DNA from: Saccharibacillus soli | GTDB lineage: Bacteria; Bacillota; Bacilli; Paenibacillales; Paenibacillaceae | NCBI GenBank assembly: GCA_002189105.1 | Contig: NIOB01000010.1 | Coordinates: forward strand, 1-64,000 | Direction: 5' to 3' | DNA length: 64,000 nucleotides | Position numbers and translations under genes: made by a program | The notes under the pieces: generated by a model | What the model was told of the DNA's origin: nothing | The model's database searches: none | What the model saw: the letters and a program-made list of their open reading frames with translations, nothing else | Shown here: positions 8,504-17,599 of the stretch, one piece after another | How the letters are laid out: the number at the start of each line of letters is the position of its first letter | Numbering within the stretch: the stretch's first letter is position 1

Positions 8504-9961
8504 TTAAATCTGCGGGCGGCGTGTATGATGATCGGTGTGCTGCTCAAACGCATGGGAAACGCGCAGCACGGTTTGTTCGTCGAACGGCTTGCCGATGATT
8601 TGCAGGCCAACCGGCATCTCATCAACAAATCCACATGGGATGCTAATCGCTGGCACTCCCGCAAGGCTGACAGGAATCGTTAAAATATCGTTCAGATACA
8701 TGGTCAGCGGATCATCCGACTGCGAACCGATCGCAAAGGCCGTTGTCGGAGCGGTCGGTCCAACAATGACGTCGAACTTCTCAAACACATTATCGAAGTC
8801 CTGCTTAATCAAGGTGCGGACCTTCTGGGCCTTCAGATAGTAGGCATCATAGTAACCGGAGCTGAGTGCATAGGTGCCCAGCATGATCCGGCGCTTCACT
8901 TCGTCGCCAAAACCTTCGCTTCTCGACTTCAGATAGAGATCCAGCAGATTGTCCGGGTTATCGGCACGCACGCCGTAACGAACCCCATCGAAGCGGGCCA
9001 GGTTGGACGAAGCTTCCGAGGAAGACAGCAGATAATAGGCCGCCAGCGCATATTCAGTATGCGGCATGGAGACTTCTTCCCATGTTGCGCCCAGCGCTTC
9101 CAATTGGCGAATCGCAGCCATGACCGATTCCTTGACCTTGGGATCAACGCCTTCTCCAATATATTCCTTGGGTACTGCGATTCGCAGTCCCTTTACGTCC
9201 CCGGTTAAGGCCGATACATAATCCGGCACCTGAACATTGGCCGATGTGGAATCCCGGTCATCATGCCCTGCGATGGCCTGAAGCACGTAAGCCGCGTCTT
9301 CGACGGTGCGGGTGACCGGACCGATCTGATCCAGCGAGGAAGCGAACGCCACCAGGCCGAAACGCGATACCAGGCCGTAGGTTGGCTTCAGACCCACAAC
9401 GCCGCAGTAGGAAGCTGGCTGACGAATCGAACCGCCCGTATCGGAGCCCAGCGAGAAGTAGACTTCGCCGGCTGCAACCGAGGCTGCGGAGCCGCCGCTG
9501 GAACCGCCAGGAACACGGTCCAGATTCCAAGGATTGCGTACCGGGTAGAAGCTGGAATTTTCGTTGGAGCCGCCCATAGCAAACTCATCCATATTCAGCT
9601 TACCGATGGTTACACTATCCGCATCACGCAGCTTCTTCACAACAGTCGCATCGTAGACCGGATCAAAATTGCGCAGGAATTGGCTCGCACAGGTCGTGCG
9701 CAGACCTTCCGTAACGATATTATCTTTAACGCCCGCAGGCAGGCCAAACAGCAGGCCGCGCTCCGCGCCGGACGCCAGCTTTTCATCCAGCTTGGCTGCG
9801 GCTGCAAGGGCGCCCGCTTCGTCTACGGTCAAAAATGCTTTGACTTTCTCATCTCGTTCCCCGACCTTATGTAGGGATTCCTTGACCAGTTCGGTCACGG
9901 ACAGTTCACCGGCTTGCAGCCGGCTTTGAATCTCCCGAAGTCCCAAATCGAACAATGTCAC
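8504..9961 (-). CDS. gatA: Asp-tRNA(Asn)/Glu-tRNA(Gln) amidotransferase subunit A
   Basis: A 485-residue amidase-signature protein, the same length as the Bacillus subtilis enzyme, with a GTG start behind GGAGGTG. The Ser-cisSer-Lys triad region is evident: [11 protein letters not shown] supplies the Lys, and [15 protein letters not shown] and [17 protein letters not shown] supply the two serines. It hydrolyses glutamine and delivers ammonia to GatB through a channel. It lies between gatC (44 bases upstream) and gatB, and all three are co-transcribed. Confidence 0.97.
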   Translation of the reverse strand: MTLFDLGLREIQSRLQAGELSVTELVKESLHKVGERDEKVKAFLTVDEAGALAAAAKLDEKLASGAERGLLFGLPAGVKDNIVTEGLRTTCASQFLRNFDPVYDATVVKKLRDADSVTIGKLNMDEFAMGGSNENSSFYPVRNPWNLDRVPGGSSGGSAASVAAGEVYFSLGSDTGGSIRQPASYCGVVGLKPTYGLVSRFGLVAFASSLDQIGPVTRTVEDAAYVLQAIAGHDDRDSTSANVQVPDYVSALTGDVKGLRIAVPKEYIGEGVDPKVKESVMAAIRQLEALGATWEEVSMPHTEYALAAYYLLSSSEASSNLARFDGVRYGVRADNPDNLLDLYLKSRSEGFGDEVKRRIMLGTYALSSGYYDAYYLKAQKVRTLIKQDFDNVFEKFDVIVGPTAPTTAFAIGSQSDDPLTMYLNDILTIPVSLAGVPAISIPCGFVDEMPVGLQIIGKPFDEQTVLRVSHAFEQHTDHHTRRPQI

Positions 9962-10005
9962 TATCGCACCTCCGCTTAATCGTTCACTCGTTGCATCTTG
10001 CTGAA

Positions 10006-10293
10006 TTAATCCAGTACCGCCGGTACTCGGAATTGTCCATCTTCATCTTCCGGCGCATTATGCAGCACCCGCTCAATCGGCAGGCTCTCTTGCACTTCAT
10101 CCTCACGCATGACACTGTGCAAAGGCAGTACATGTGTCGTCGGTTCTACGCCTTCGGTGTTCAGTTCTTCCAGTTTCTCCGCATACTGCAAGATGGCGCT
10201 GAGCTGCTCGGCGAACATCTCTTTTTCGGCTTCGTCTATCTTTAGCCGGGCCAATTTCGCCACATGCTCGACTTGTTCAACCGTAATTTTCAT
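10006..10293 (-). CDS. gatC: Asp-tRNA(Asn)/Glu-tRNA(Gln) amidotransferase subunit C
   Basis: A 95-residue protein starting [20 protein letters not shown], with AGGAG eight bases before the ATG at 10293. It wraps around GatA and stabilises the GatCAB complex. The conserved tail ([16 protein letters not shown] ... FRVPAVLD) is present. It is first in the operon. On the minus strand a TATAAT (10348-10353) lies 55 bp upstream and may be its -10, although no good -35 is visible. No T-box leader is seen. Confidence 0.95.
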   Translation of the reverse strand: MKITVEQVEHVAKLARLKIDEAEKEMFAEQLSAILQYAEKLEELNTEGVEPTTHVLPLHSVMREDEVQESLPIERVLHNAPEDEDGQFRVPAVLD

Positions 10294-10466
10294 CGCTGTT
10301 CTCCTATCGTTTAAAGAGTTAAAGTGCCGCAAGGCTTCAATGTCCCCATTATAGGTTAGCCCTTTACAAAAATCCAGAGCATGACGAAGTGTTCAAGGGC
10401 GTACAAAGCCTTATACAATCTACAAAAGGAAGACTTCACTGGAGATCTTCGCCTATTTGGACAAAG

Positions 10467-10489
10467 AAAAAAGCCGGCATGCGCCGGCT
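10467..10489 (-). terminator. Terminator of the 131-residue hypothetical gene
   Basis: On the minus strand AGCCGGC-GCAT-GCCGGCT is followed by TTTTTTC, directly after the TAG stop of the gene to the right. Confidence 0.9.
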
Positions 10490-10885
10490 CTAAATCCATG
10501 CTCGTAAGTTGATCCGTTTGATAAACTCGGCTTGAGACATCGGTTCTTCTTCGGTGGTAGCTTCCGCTTCCAGATCCGTTCCATTCGCTGTCTCCTCACC
10601 GTTCATCACTTGATGGAACAGCTTCTCATTATGTGTCGCCAGCGCATAATCAATCAACGCCGCGCGTTCAATCTGTTCGGCCTCGAAACGCAGCACGTTC
10701 TCCTCTGGTTCGATGTCTTTGTCCGTTACGAAAAAGTTGCGGTTCGCCTGCGGGATTCGCACGATATAATCGAAGGCATTATCCGGATTACGGTCGTAAG
10801 CGATCAGATAGCCATATTCCCCCACAGGGAGGTTCTGCTCGAAGACGTCAGCGACGATCACGATTTTTTCTCCCAGATGAAGCAT
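10490..10885 (-). CDS. Conserved hypothetical acidic protein
   Basis: A 131-residue protein I do not recognise. The N-terminal 75 residues (MLHLGEKIVIVADVFEQN, GEYGYLIAYDRNPDNAFDYIVRIP) look like a small beta-rich barrel. The C-terminal part is acidic with Glu/Thr repeats (EAEATTEEEPM) and ends in a short basic patch. It has its own terminator and a plausible promoter, with GGGGGAG five bases before the ATG, so it is a separate unit between gatC and the region to the right. It has no membrane segment or signal peptide. Confidence 0.7.
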   Translation of the reverse strand: MLHLGEKIVIVADVFEQNLPVGEYGYLIAYDRNPDNAFDYIVRIPQANRNFFVTDKDIEPEENVLRFEAEQIERAALIDYALATHNEKLFHQVMNGEETANGTDLEAEATTEEEPMSQAEFIKRINLRAWI

Positions 10886-10989
10886 TCTTTCTCCCCCTCG
10901 GTCGTCATCTACAAAGTCCGGCCCACCGGGACGTTCCGGGCTTCATGGTCCACTCTTACGTGAAAATGAACATAATTGCAAATGCTTAG

Positions 10990-10995
10990 ATTATA
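10990..10995 (-). promoter_or_regulatory. Possible -10 element for the hypothetical gene
   Basis: On the minus strand a perfect TATAAT lies about 105 bp upstream of the ATG at 10885. It sits beside an inverted repeat (ATCCTA ... TAGGAT, 10994-11018). No clear -35 is seen, so the dyad may be an operator or may substitute as an activator site. Confidence 0.4.
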
Positions 10996-11128
10996 TCCTA
11001 CTAAAAAAAGGTTAGGATGTCCACGCCATAAGCTCACTTTATGTCGGTTTTTCGTGAAAATCAACACGTTTTTTCAGCAAGCCTCAAACATCTGCAAAAA
11101 TCGAGGGAGATCATGACTTCACCGCTGC

Positions 11129-11308
11129 TCAAAAGTTCAAATCCTGATCGCCGCGAATTTCACGCAGCCGCTTGTGCCAAGGTTGGGCAATTCGATTGTC
11201 CTTTAATTGGACGCGTTCCCAGGTTAACACCCGGATTGGACTTTGCGTTTCCTGCTGCTTCGACTCTTCTTTCGCTTCCAACCGTCGTTCTCGTTCAGAT
11301 CCGTTCAT
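11129..11308 (-). CDS. Small charged hypothetical protein
   Basis: A possible 59-residue protein starting MNGSERERRLEAKEESKQQE, with GGGGGAG eight to ten bases before the ATG at 11308. An in-frame ATG at 11347 would add 13 residues but has no good binding site. The composition is highly charged and lacks hydrophobic segments. It could be a small lineage-specific protein. It lies in a 780-bp gap that otherwise holds no gene, so I rate it only as plausible. Confidence 0.35.
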   Translation of the reverse strand: MNGSERERRLEAKEESKQQETQSPIRVLTWERVQLKDNRIAQPWHKRLREIRGDQDLNF

Positions 11309-11415
11309 TTCGATCCGCTCCCCCAAGTGTTTCTTTGATCTGCTCATCCGATCTTATTAAACGTTCTTCCGGCCACTGGATTGCCATTTTACTGCGTAAA
11401 ACTCCCTTAAAATCA

Positions 11416-11459
11416 CAAAAAAAAGAACGCAAACCGGGAATAAATTCCTCAGCTTGCGT
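11416..11459 (-). terminator. Terminator downstream of the metallo-beta-lactamase operon
   Basis: On the minus strand ACGCAA...GGAA and TTCC...TTTGCGT pair around a TTTA loop, and eight or more T residues follow. It lies about 210 bp after the stop at 11668, which implies a long 3' untranslated region. Bases 11460-11667 hold nothing else I can recognise. Confidence 0.7.
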
Positions 11460-11667
11460 GCTTCGCAGGCGTCATGGGCGCATCAGACATGTTCGGCCAG
11501 GCCGTCTTCTGAAAGTGCGCATCTTAAACTTATTATGCAATTCGTCAGGAATTTCATTAGCTGTATAGTAATATACTCCCGCACTACCTTGTTGTCCATA
11601 CTTTTCAGGCAAAAAGTCGGAATCCTCCGAACTTGTACGTACTGCACTATTTTTTAACCGTACTCAT

Positions 11668-12300
11668 TCAAGAAGCAGGGACAAAAGGGTTGTGAATCTT
11701 TTCATAGCCAATCTTGGTGCGCGGACCGTGTCCGGGATAGACAACCGTGTCGTCTGGCAGCGGGTAGAGCTTGAGACGAATGGAATCGACCAGATCCCCC
11801 TGGCGTCCGCCATACAGATCGGTACGTCCTACACCTTCGCGGAATAACACATCGCCCGCAAAAAGGTCTTTGCCGCACAGGAAGCTTACGCTGCCCGGTG
11901 AATGACCCGGTGTGTGCAGCACTTTGAATTCGTTGCCGATCAGCTTCAGCGTCTGCCCTTGTGCCAGGGCAAACTCGGCTGGCGAAGCCGTGATCGGTCC
12001 GCCAAGTTCCGCCCATCTGGCCGAACCATTCAGCTTGGCGTCTTCCAGCCAGTCCGCTTCAAGATCATGCAGGTAGACCGGACAGCCTTTGAGTTTGCGC
12101 AGAGCTTCAACTCCGCCCATATGGTCAAAGTGCGCATGCGTCAGCAGAATAGCCTCGACATGCAGATGTTCAACGCGCCGCAGTAGGGCTGCCGGATTCA
12201 TACCCGGATCGATGACAACGGCCTTCAGATCGTCTTCTCCACGCAGCAGGTACGCGTTGGTTTGCAGAGGTCCCAGGTTAAATGTCTCAACACGAAGCAT
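11668..12300 (-). CDS. MBL-fold hydrolase (glyoxalase II-like)
   Basis: A 210-residue protein starting MLRVETFNLGPLQTNAYLL. The ATG at 12300 follows GGGGGTG and sits one base after the stop of the thioredoxin-like gene, so the two are coupled. The metallo-beta-lactamase motif THAHFDHMGG, the second His in HTPGHSPGS, the Asp in LFAGDVLF, and the final YPGHGP are all present, as in YqgX/hydroxyacylglutathione-hydrolase-like enzymes. It is cytoplasmic and probably hydrolyses a thioester or similar bond. Its true substrate, possibly a bacillithiol conjugate, is an inference from the phylum. Confidence 0.85.
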   Translation of the reverse strand: MLRVETFNLGPLQTNAYLLRGEDDLKAVVIDPGMNPAALLRRVEHLHVEAILLTHAHFDHMGGVEALRKLKGCPVYLHDLEADWLEDAKLNGSARWAELGGPITASPAEFALAQGQTLKLIGNEFKVLHTPGHSPGSVSFLCGKDLFAGDVLFREGVGRTDLYGGRQGDLVDSIRLKLYPLPDDTVVYPGHGPRTKIGYEKIHNPFVPAS

Positions 12301-12301
12301 C

Positions 12302-12871
12302 TTACACCCCCGCCAGCAGGGTACGCAGCTCATGCACAATCACTTCGTGAATAGACGTACCTTCCCCATAACGTTCCATCATCTGTTCACGAACGACCTT
12401 CATATTGTCGGCATAATCTGCCGCCTCACGGTCCGGATTCTCCGCCTTGAACTTGCGCATCAATTCCTGAACTTTCTCCGGACGAGGTCCCCATTGCAGC
12501 AGCGGCTCGCCTTCGGCGTTTGCAAAGATCACGATCGGCACCGAACGTCCGCCCATGGTCAGATACTCATCCATCAGATCAAAATTTTCTTCCAGAATCA
12601 TCACATCAACCGGAATGTCGGCTGTCTCCAGCACACGGAATACGACCGGCACATTGCGTGCCACATCTCCACACCAGTCGGCGGCCAGAATCACGCAGTG
12701 AAGATCGGTGCGTTCACGCAGGTTTTCAAAAAACAGACGATCCTCTTCATTCTTCCACTGAAAATCTCGATAACCCGCTGCAAAAACGTCCTTATTCTTC
12801 TCCATCGCATCCATAAATCCCTGCGGGCTAAGTCCGTTACCGAACCGGGCTTTCAAATTGGATTTGCTCAT
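12302..12871 (-). CDS. Thioredoxin-fold protein with WCGD motif
   Basis: A 189-residue protein starting MSKSNLKARFGNGL, with GAGGGAGA before the ATG at 12871. The thioredoxin-fold core is visible (TDLHCVILAADWCGDVARNVPVVF, then VDVMILEEN, and the cis-Pro region RSVPIVIF). The active site reads WCGDV, so the second cysteine of the usual CXXC is missing. This is normal for the Thioredoxin_9-type family and argues against a classical disulfide reductase. The gene abuts the MBL hydrolase. A partial Fur-box-like sequence lies just upstream. Confidence 0.8.
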   Translation of the reverse strand: MSKSNLKARFGNGLSPQGFMDAMEKNKDVFAAGYRDFQWKNEEDRLFFENLRERTDLHCVILAADWCGDVARNVPVVFRVLETADIPVDVMILEENFDLMDEYLTMGGRSVPIVIFANAEGEPLLQWGPRPEKVQELMRKFKAENPDREAADYADNMKVVREQMMERYGEGTSIHEVIVHELRTLLAGV

Positions 12872-12891
12872 GATTCTCCCTCTTTTCTTCT

Positions 12892-12910
12892 TAAAATGAT
12901 AACGATTGAA
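12892..12910 (-). promoter_or_regulatory. Possible Fur-type operator
   Basis: The 19 bp contain ATGATAACGATT and match the consensus GATAATGATAATCATTATC at about 12 of 19 positions. It lies 20-40 bp upstream of the thioredoxin-like ATG. The match is partial and no -10/-35 pair was fixed, so this is a weak call. Confidence 0.3.
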
Positions 12911-12936
12911 AAGGATGACTGACATCTATCGTCCGC

Positions 12937-13551
12937 CTAGATTCTGCTTTTTCTACGGCGAGTCAGCATGGCCTTCACGATCAGATAGACGGCAAGGATG
13001 AAGACCGCCCCCAAAATAATCGGCATGACATAAGGAGAGGCTTTCTCATCGATATGCTCCCACTGACCGCCAAGCTGATAGCCCAGAAAGACGAACAGAA
13101 TCGACCACGGAATTACCGCCAGTGTCGTGAGCATGGTAAAACGCCATGTGGGCATCTTGGCCAGGCCAGCCGGAATGGAAATCGCATGCCGGACAACCGG
13201 AATGAAGCGTCCCGTAAAGATGATGCCTGCGCCATACTTGTTGAACCAGCTCTCGGCATGATCGATATGAGATTCCTTGATGAAAATGTACTTCCCAAAC
13301 CGCTTGAGTACCGGACGTCCGCCGTAACGACTTACCCAATAAATGAACAACTGGGCCAATACCCCACCAACCGTTCCGAACAGCACCGCTCCCCAGAAAT
13401 TAATATCTCCCGAATAGACCAAAAATCCACCGTAAGCCAGCACGATCTCACTCGGAATGACTTCCACCATGAGGCCCAGCATGATGCCAAAATAGCCCAG
13501 TCCCTGAATCCACGCGAACAGCTGCGAGACAATATCCGATAGTACGCTCAA
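12937..13551 (-). CDS. DedA family membrane protein
   Basis: A 204-residue protein with a TTG start placed six bases after AGAGGG. It has the DedA/SNARE-associated domain: YFGIMLGLMVEVIPSEIVLAYGGFL (with the conserved Glu), GTVGGVLAQLFIYWVSRYGG, and the F-x-G-R-F-x-P-x-x-R motif FTGRFIPVVRHAISIPAG. Four to five membrane helices are evident. Family members act as lipid or undecaprenyl-phosphate translocases, and some flip phosphatidylethanolamine. The gene stands alone between the thioredoxin-like gene and a methyltransferase gene. Confidence 0.9.
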   Translation of the reverse strand: MSVLSDIVSQLFAWIQGLGYFGIMLGLMVEVIPSEIVLAYGGFLVYSGDINFWGAVLFGTVGGVLAQLFIYWVSRYGGRPVLKRFGKYIFIKESHIDHAESWFNKYGAGIIFTGRFIPVVRHAISIPAGLAKMPTWRFTMLTTLAVIPWSILFVFLGYQLGGQWEHIDEKASPYVMPIILGAVFILAVYLIVKAMLTRRRKSRI

Positions 13552-13635
13552 CGTTTTCCCTCTTTCCTCTACTTACGATTTGATTCGTTTCGTTACCTTC
13601 TCCCCGGATCAAAAAAGTGATGATGAAACGAGGGC

Positions 13636-14814
13636 TTAGACTGCCGTAGTGGACGGCAGCCTGTCACGCAGAGCGTTCTCCAGATACGGCTTTGCTCCAA
13701 GAAAATGGCGGAACGCTTCATACTCACGCCACAATGCCTCTGTATCCGCTCCATCCGATTTGACGGCGCGAATCAGAATGTTCTTGGGTGTATGCTCCAT
13801 GTCGATAAATTCCAACAGCTGCGTCTTGTAACCGACAATATCAAGCAGCTTCGCCCGGATCGCATCGGTAGCCAGCGCCGAGAAGCGCTCCTTGAGAATC
13901 CCGTGCGACAGCAGCGGTTCCAGCGTATCATTTTGCACTTGGCTAAATAGCTCGTGCTGACAGCAAGGTACCGACAGGATCGCGGAAGCGCCCCAGCGCA
14001 CCGCCTTCTCCAGCGCCGCATCGGTAGCCGTATCGCAGGCATGCAGCGTAATCACCATGTCCACTGCGTCGAATTCATCATAGTCCGCGATGTCCCCAAT
14101 GCGAAAATGCAGTCCGTCATAATCCAACGTACGCGCCAATGATTCGCAGTGTTCAATCACATCCGCTTTGAGATCCAGTCCGACGACATTCAGTTCAAAA
14201 CCTTCCTGCACCGCCAGGTAATGATACAATGCAAAGGTCAGGTAGGACTTGCCGCAGCCAAAATCCACGATGGTCAACTTACGTTCCTTAGGCAGAGCTG
14301 GCAAAATATCACGCACCATCTCCAGGAAACGATTAATCTGACGGAACTTATCGTATTTGGCAGCCAATACACGACCCTTGTCATTCATGACACCCAGTTC
14401 AACCAAAAAGGGAACAGGATGCCCTTCATCCAGCACATAAGTTTTTTTGCGATTGTGCGAGAGATTGGGTGCTTCTTTTTTGGTCGGCGGTTTCTTTAGG
14501 ACACCCGTCTTCCCTTTTTTGCTGATAAGCACCTGATAATCAGCTTCCAATGTGCAAAATAGCGCCTGGCGCAGCTCATTTTCCAACAGAGCGGAAATCT
14601 TGGCCCGCGCTTCGGTCGGCGTCAGATTGTCATGCGTGACTTTTTTCTCGTAGTGATACGCCAGCTGATAATGCAGTTCATTCTTCAGCAGCATCGGCTT
14701 GACGGCGACTTTGCTGTACATCTCGCTGTCCTTGCGCCGTGGTTGGCTGAGGGTCGCAGTGACCAGCTTCCCTTCCGGCAGCACGGCATCCAGCAGTTCG
14801 TTAATCGTTTGCAT
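13636..14814 (-). CDS. Class I SAM-dependent methyltransferase
   Basis: A 392-residue protein. An N-terminal region of about 160 residues with a basic stretch (LISKKGKTGVLKKPPTKKEAP) precedes a Rossmann methyltransferase with motif I TIVDFGCGKSYLTFALYHYL, then NVVGLDLKADVIEHCE, and DMVITLHACDTATDAAL followed by VPCCQHE. This fits the Methyltransf_32-type family, which includes possible RNA methyltransferases. The conserved PCCQ cysteines are notable. The basic N-terminus suggests nucleic-acid binding, but the substrate is unknown. Confidence 0.8.
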   Translation of the reverse strand: MQTINELLDAVLPEGKLVTATLSQPRRKDSEMYSKVAVKPMLLKNELHYQLAYHYEKKVTHDNLTPTEARAKISALLENELRQALFCTLEADYQVLISKKGKTGVLKKPPTKKEAPNLSHNRKKTYVLDEGHPVPFLVELGVMNDKGRVLAAKYDKFRQINRFLEMVRDILPALPKERKLTIVDFGCGKSYLTFALYHYLAVQEGFELNVVGLDLKADVIEHCESLARTLDYDGLHFRIGDIADYDEFDAVDMVITLHACDTATDAALEKAVRWGASAILSVPCCQHELFSQVQNDTLEPLLSHGILKERFSALATDAIRAKLLDIVGYKTQLLEFIDMEHTPKNILIRAVKSDGADTEALWREYEAFRHFLGAKPYLENALRDRLPSTTAV

Positions 14815-14835
14815 AGGGTGATTCTCATCCTCTCA

Positions 14836-15492
14836 CTAATCCTGTAGGGCTTCGATGCCTTCCTGAAGTTCGGCTCGCGTCAGCCCACCGGCCATCAGCT
14901 GATCTTCTTCAAGCGCCGCTAACCGGGCATAGAACATCCGCCCTTCCTCAAGCGCATCCTGATCGTCTTCGGCACTGACATTCAACATTCGATACATGGC
15001 ATCTTCGGCCTGCACGTATCGGCCCTCGCGTTCTTCATACAACATCACCAATCGTTCGACAGGCGCAGGCAGCCGGTAGCGTTCCAACGCCGACGACACT
15101 TCCTGAATCCGAGTTGGATAATCCACCAGTTCGCGGCTTGCACCGTTCAGTGCGGCATATAGATATAGATGCAGCGCCTTGATGCGTGAGGAGGCCGCTT
15201 CCTGTTCATCGCCCATATTTTCACGGATGTCCGCATTTTCCTGAAGCATGCGTGCGACAAGCTGCACACTTTCGGCGTCAATGGCTTCGCCGCGCTGACG
15301 GAACAGCTGAATCAATTCCTCAGGCGGCAGGGAGCGCAGCATCTGTTCACTCATGCGGAAGTTCCGCTTCAGTACGCCGTCCAGTTTCTCCAGCGCCTGC
15401 TCATTCTTCTGCTGACGCCGAAGCCCCAACATTTCGCCTACGGCTTCGGTCATCTCTTCGATCATACGTGTCAGGTAATCTTTTCTCAACAA
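14836..15492 (-). CDS. DUF6483-type helical protein
   Basis: A 218-residue, largely alpha-helical acidic protein with a TTG start (MLRKDYLTRMIEEMTEAVGEML). It has regular Leu/Glu/Gln patterns over the whole length and no membrane segment. It resembles the DUF6483 family of Firmicutes, whose function is unknown. It ends 21 bases before the methyltransferase start on the same strand, so the two probably share a transcript. Confidence 0.65.
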   Translation of the reverse strand: MLRKDYLTRMIEEMTEAVGEMLGLRRQQKNEQALEKLDGVLKRNFRMSEQMLRSLPPEELIQLFRQRGEAIDAESVQLVARMLQENADIRENMGDEQEAASSRIKALHLYLYAALNGASRELVDYPTRIQEVSSALERYRLPAPVERLVMLYEEREGRYVQAEDAMYRMLNVSAEDDQDALEEGRMFYARLAALEEDQLMAGGLTRAELQEGIEALQD

Positions 15493-15539
15493 TGGAATCC
15501 CGCCTTTATAGACTCTGAGTACCTCATAAGGATCTGAAA

Positions 15540-16325
15540 CTACAGACTTTCGACAAAAGAGGCAATCTGCCGGGCCAGCTCCTGCGGCGCTTCAAACAGA
15601 CTCATATGGCCTGCACCTTCAATGGTGCGCTTGACGGTATGTCCGTTTTCTGCGGCGAACGCTTTTGCCGGAGGTGCAATGCTGTCTTCGCTGCCTGCAA
15701 TCAGCAGGATGGGAAGCGAAGAACTCCGGATGACCTGCCCGCGATCCGGCCGATCGCGCATGGCCAGCGCCGCCCCTGCAGCGCCTTGCGGCTTCGTACC
15801 GAAGCCGATCTCCAGCACACGCGCAAGCTCCGTGCGCAGACGCTTCGCATGATCTGGCGCGAACCAGTTCGGCGCGAACTGCTCCACGAATGGGCGAACG
15901 CCCTCGCGGAGTACGCGTTCGGCAACCGCGTCCCGCTTCGCCCGGCCTGCCTCATCGTCAGGCAGCGGCGTAGAATGAACCAGCCCGAACGCTTTGAGCC
16001 GTGTCGGGTAACGCTCTGCAAAAGAAAGGGCCGTATATCCACCCATCGAATGTCCGAGCAGTACAACCTGCTCGATGCCCAGAGCATCCAGCAGATCGGC
16101 CACGCCGTTGGCCATCCGTTCAATCGTATATGGCCCTTCCGGAGCCTCCGATTCACCATGCCCAAGCAGATCCGGCACGATGCAGCGAAAATGTCCTTCC
16201 AGCAGCGGCACAATTCGCTCCCAATAATCCGCACTGCCCACGAAGCCATGCAGCAGTACCAAAGCAGTCCCTTGACCGCGGTCTACGTAACGAATGGGCA
16301 GCCCTTCGATCATCTTTCTCTCCAT
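15540..16325 (-). CDS. Alpha/beta hydrolase
   Basis: A 261-residue protein. AGGAAGG eight bases upstream points to the ATG at 16325 (MERKMIEGLPIRYVDRGQG) rather than the one 18 bases earlier. It has the alpha/beta-hydrolase core with oxyanion HGFVGSADYW, nucleophile elbow GHSMGGYTAL (Ser), acid in LLIAGSEDSIAPP (Asp) and catalytic His near GAGHMSLFEAP. The lid region is rich in Arg. It may be an esterase or MhpC/MenH-like enzyme, but the substrate cannot be read from the sequence. The local GC content is higher than in its neighbours. Confidence 0.85.
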   Translation of the reverse strand: MERKMIEGLPIRYVDRGQGTALVLLHGFVGSADYWERIVPLLEGHFRCIVPDLLGHGESEAPEGPYTIERMANGVADLLDALGIEQVVLLGHSMGGYTALSFAERYPTRLKAFGLVHSTPLPDDEAGRAKRDAVAERVLREGVRPFVEQFAPNWFAPDHAKRLRTELARVLEIGFGTKPQGAAGAALAMRDRPDRGQVIRSSSLPILLIAGSEDSIAPPAKAFAAENGHTVKRTIEGAGHMSLFEAPQELARQIASFVESL

Positions 16326-16358
16326 CTCTGTCACCTTCCTCATGAGGATCTTAAATCA

Positions 16359-16925
16359 CTAATTCTCAAGGAACTTCCCCGTTTGACCAACCGAGTGCTC
16401 AAACAGCCGAATGGCCGTCTCCGCAGTCTCTTCCGCCATCTGAAGAACCAATCGCAGCGAAGCGCTCTGAAGGGACTGATAAGGCCTGGGTCCCATCGTA
16501 TTCACGACTGCCGCTACGCTGTAATTCCCGATTGGCGCAAAGGTGCCTTTCATGGAGCCTGCCGGAATTAGCGGTGCTTTTCTTAACAGAAATTTGCCGA
16601 TCGATCCTGGTTTGCCCAGGCAGGCATCAAATGCCACAATCGTCAGATCTGTAGGCAGCTCATCAATGATTCGCTCCAGATTCGTTGCGTCGCATGGCGC
16701 TTCCATCGTTCCGAAGACATGCGGAAAACCAGCCGCCTTCAAGCGGCTGCCTACCAGCGGCCCAAACGCATCACCGCTGGAACGATCTGTCCCAATGCAC
16801 AGAAAGATCAGTTCATCAGGGCGATAAGCCGCTGCCAGCTCCTGAAACAATGTCTCAAGTTTCAGATAGCGGTCTTCACGCCGGCCTTCCTCTATTTTAG
16901 CCCAAACGGATTCACTTATACTCAA
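16359..16925 (-). CDS. yyaC: YyaC-type spore protease-like protein (DUF1256)
   Basis: A 188-residue protein with a TTG start ten bases after AGGTG. It carries the YyaC/DUF1256 pattern: ELIFLCIGTDRSSGDAFGPLVG, FGTMEAPCDATNLERI, TIVAFDACLGKPGSIG and GTFAPIGNYSVAAVVN. The fold is related to GPR spore protease and hydrogenase-maturation peptidases. In Bacillus subtilis yyaC is expressed in the forespore under sigma-F, so this gene supports an endospore-forming host. I could not identify a clear sigma-F promoter. Confidence 0.88.
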   Translation of the reverse strand: MSISESVWAKIEEGRREDRYLKLETLFQELAAAYRPDELIFLCIGTDRSSGDAFGPLVGSRLKAAGFPHVFGTMEAPCDATNLERIIDELPTDLTIVAFDACLGKPGSIGKFLLRKAPLIPAGSMKGTFAPIGNYSVAAVVNTMGPRPYQSLQSASLRLVLQMAEETAETAIRLFEHSVGQTGKFLEN

Positions 16926-17137
16926 TGCTTGCGTTCACCTCTTTATCGATCTCCTTCGATTTTACCCCACTTCATCGGTATTCTGCAAAAAGGGATGAGC
17001 AGGCGGTCGGATCATGCTACAATGAATGAACATGAGCCGTCGCAATGCAGCGCATTCTGCGCGAAATTCCAATTTCGTCAAGGCGTCATCGCTTATGCAA
17101 AATCCGACGGGATTCGTCTGCCGGAAGGAGATTATAC

Positions 17138-17362
17138 ATGGATTTGTCCAACAAAACCCAGGAAAATGTGGAATACATGATCGAAGCGATCAAAAACAAG
17201 CTTCGCATGGCTTCCGGGGCCGCAATGCAGCCTTCTTCATTCTCGGTCGATCAATACGACGACATCTTCGATGTCTACGACCTGGTGCTGAACAAGCCTT
17301 CCCTCAGCATTTCCGAAGTCGAAGCGGTCGCCTCCGAACTGGGCCGACTGCGCCGAAAGTAA
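17138..17362 (+). CDS. DUF1128/UPF0435 family protein (YfkK-like)
   Basis: A 74-residue protein starting MDLSNKTQENVEYMIEAIKN, with GGAAGGAG seven bases before the ATG. It matches the small helical UPF0435 family (YfkK in Bacillus subtilis), including the conserved D-Q-Y-D-D-x-x-D-V-Y and the final EVEAVASELGRLRRK. The function is unknown. It diverges from yyaC across a 212-bp gap in which a TACAAT (17018-17023) could be the -10 of this gene. Confidence 0.8.
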   Translation: MDLSNKTQENVEYMIEAIKNKLRMASGAAMQPSSFSVDQYDDIFDVYDLVLNKPSLSISEVEAVASELGRLRRK

Positions 17363-17405
17363 GCGCGTATCCGCCGCTCGACATCTTAGATTCTACCTCT
17401 TTTGC

Positions 17406-17452
17406 AAAGCCTGGCTTTTCGCGCTCTCTATGGAGCCGAAAGCTGGGCTTTT
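17406..17452 (+). terminator. Terminator after the DUF1128 gene
   Basis: AAAGCCTGGCTTT pairs with GAAAGCTGGGCTTT across a central loop and ends in TTTT. It lies about 45 bp after the stop. Confidence 0.65.
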
Positions 17453-17599
17453 GCTATTTAAACGCTGTTTGTATCCCCCGTGGCTCTGCGATTTAGATTG
17501 TTTCAGCGGGAAAAGGGACGTTTATATAGCAATTAAGAGAGGCGGCGCAATCCTGTTGGACACTGCGCAAGCAAGAAGCCAGGAACGGAGGTGAGCCGG

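Noticed and set aside
7237-8598. Plus-strand open frame of 453 codons
   Set aside because: It lies antisense to gatB, has no ribosome binding site, and its sequence has no family features. It is a by-product of codon bias.
10294-10466. T-box leader before gatCAB
   Set aside because: The leader lacks the conserved T-box sequence and an antiterminator hairpin.
11041-11568. Plus-strand open frame of 175 codons
   Set aside because: No binding site precedes it and the product is a mixture of low-similarity residues. It also runs across the minus-strand terminator at 11416-11459.
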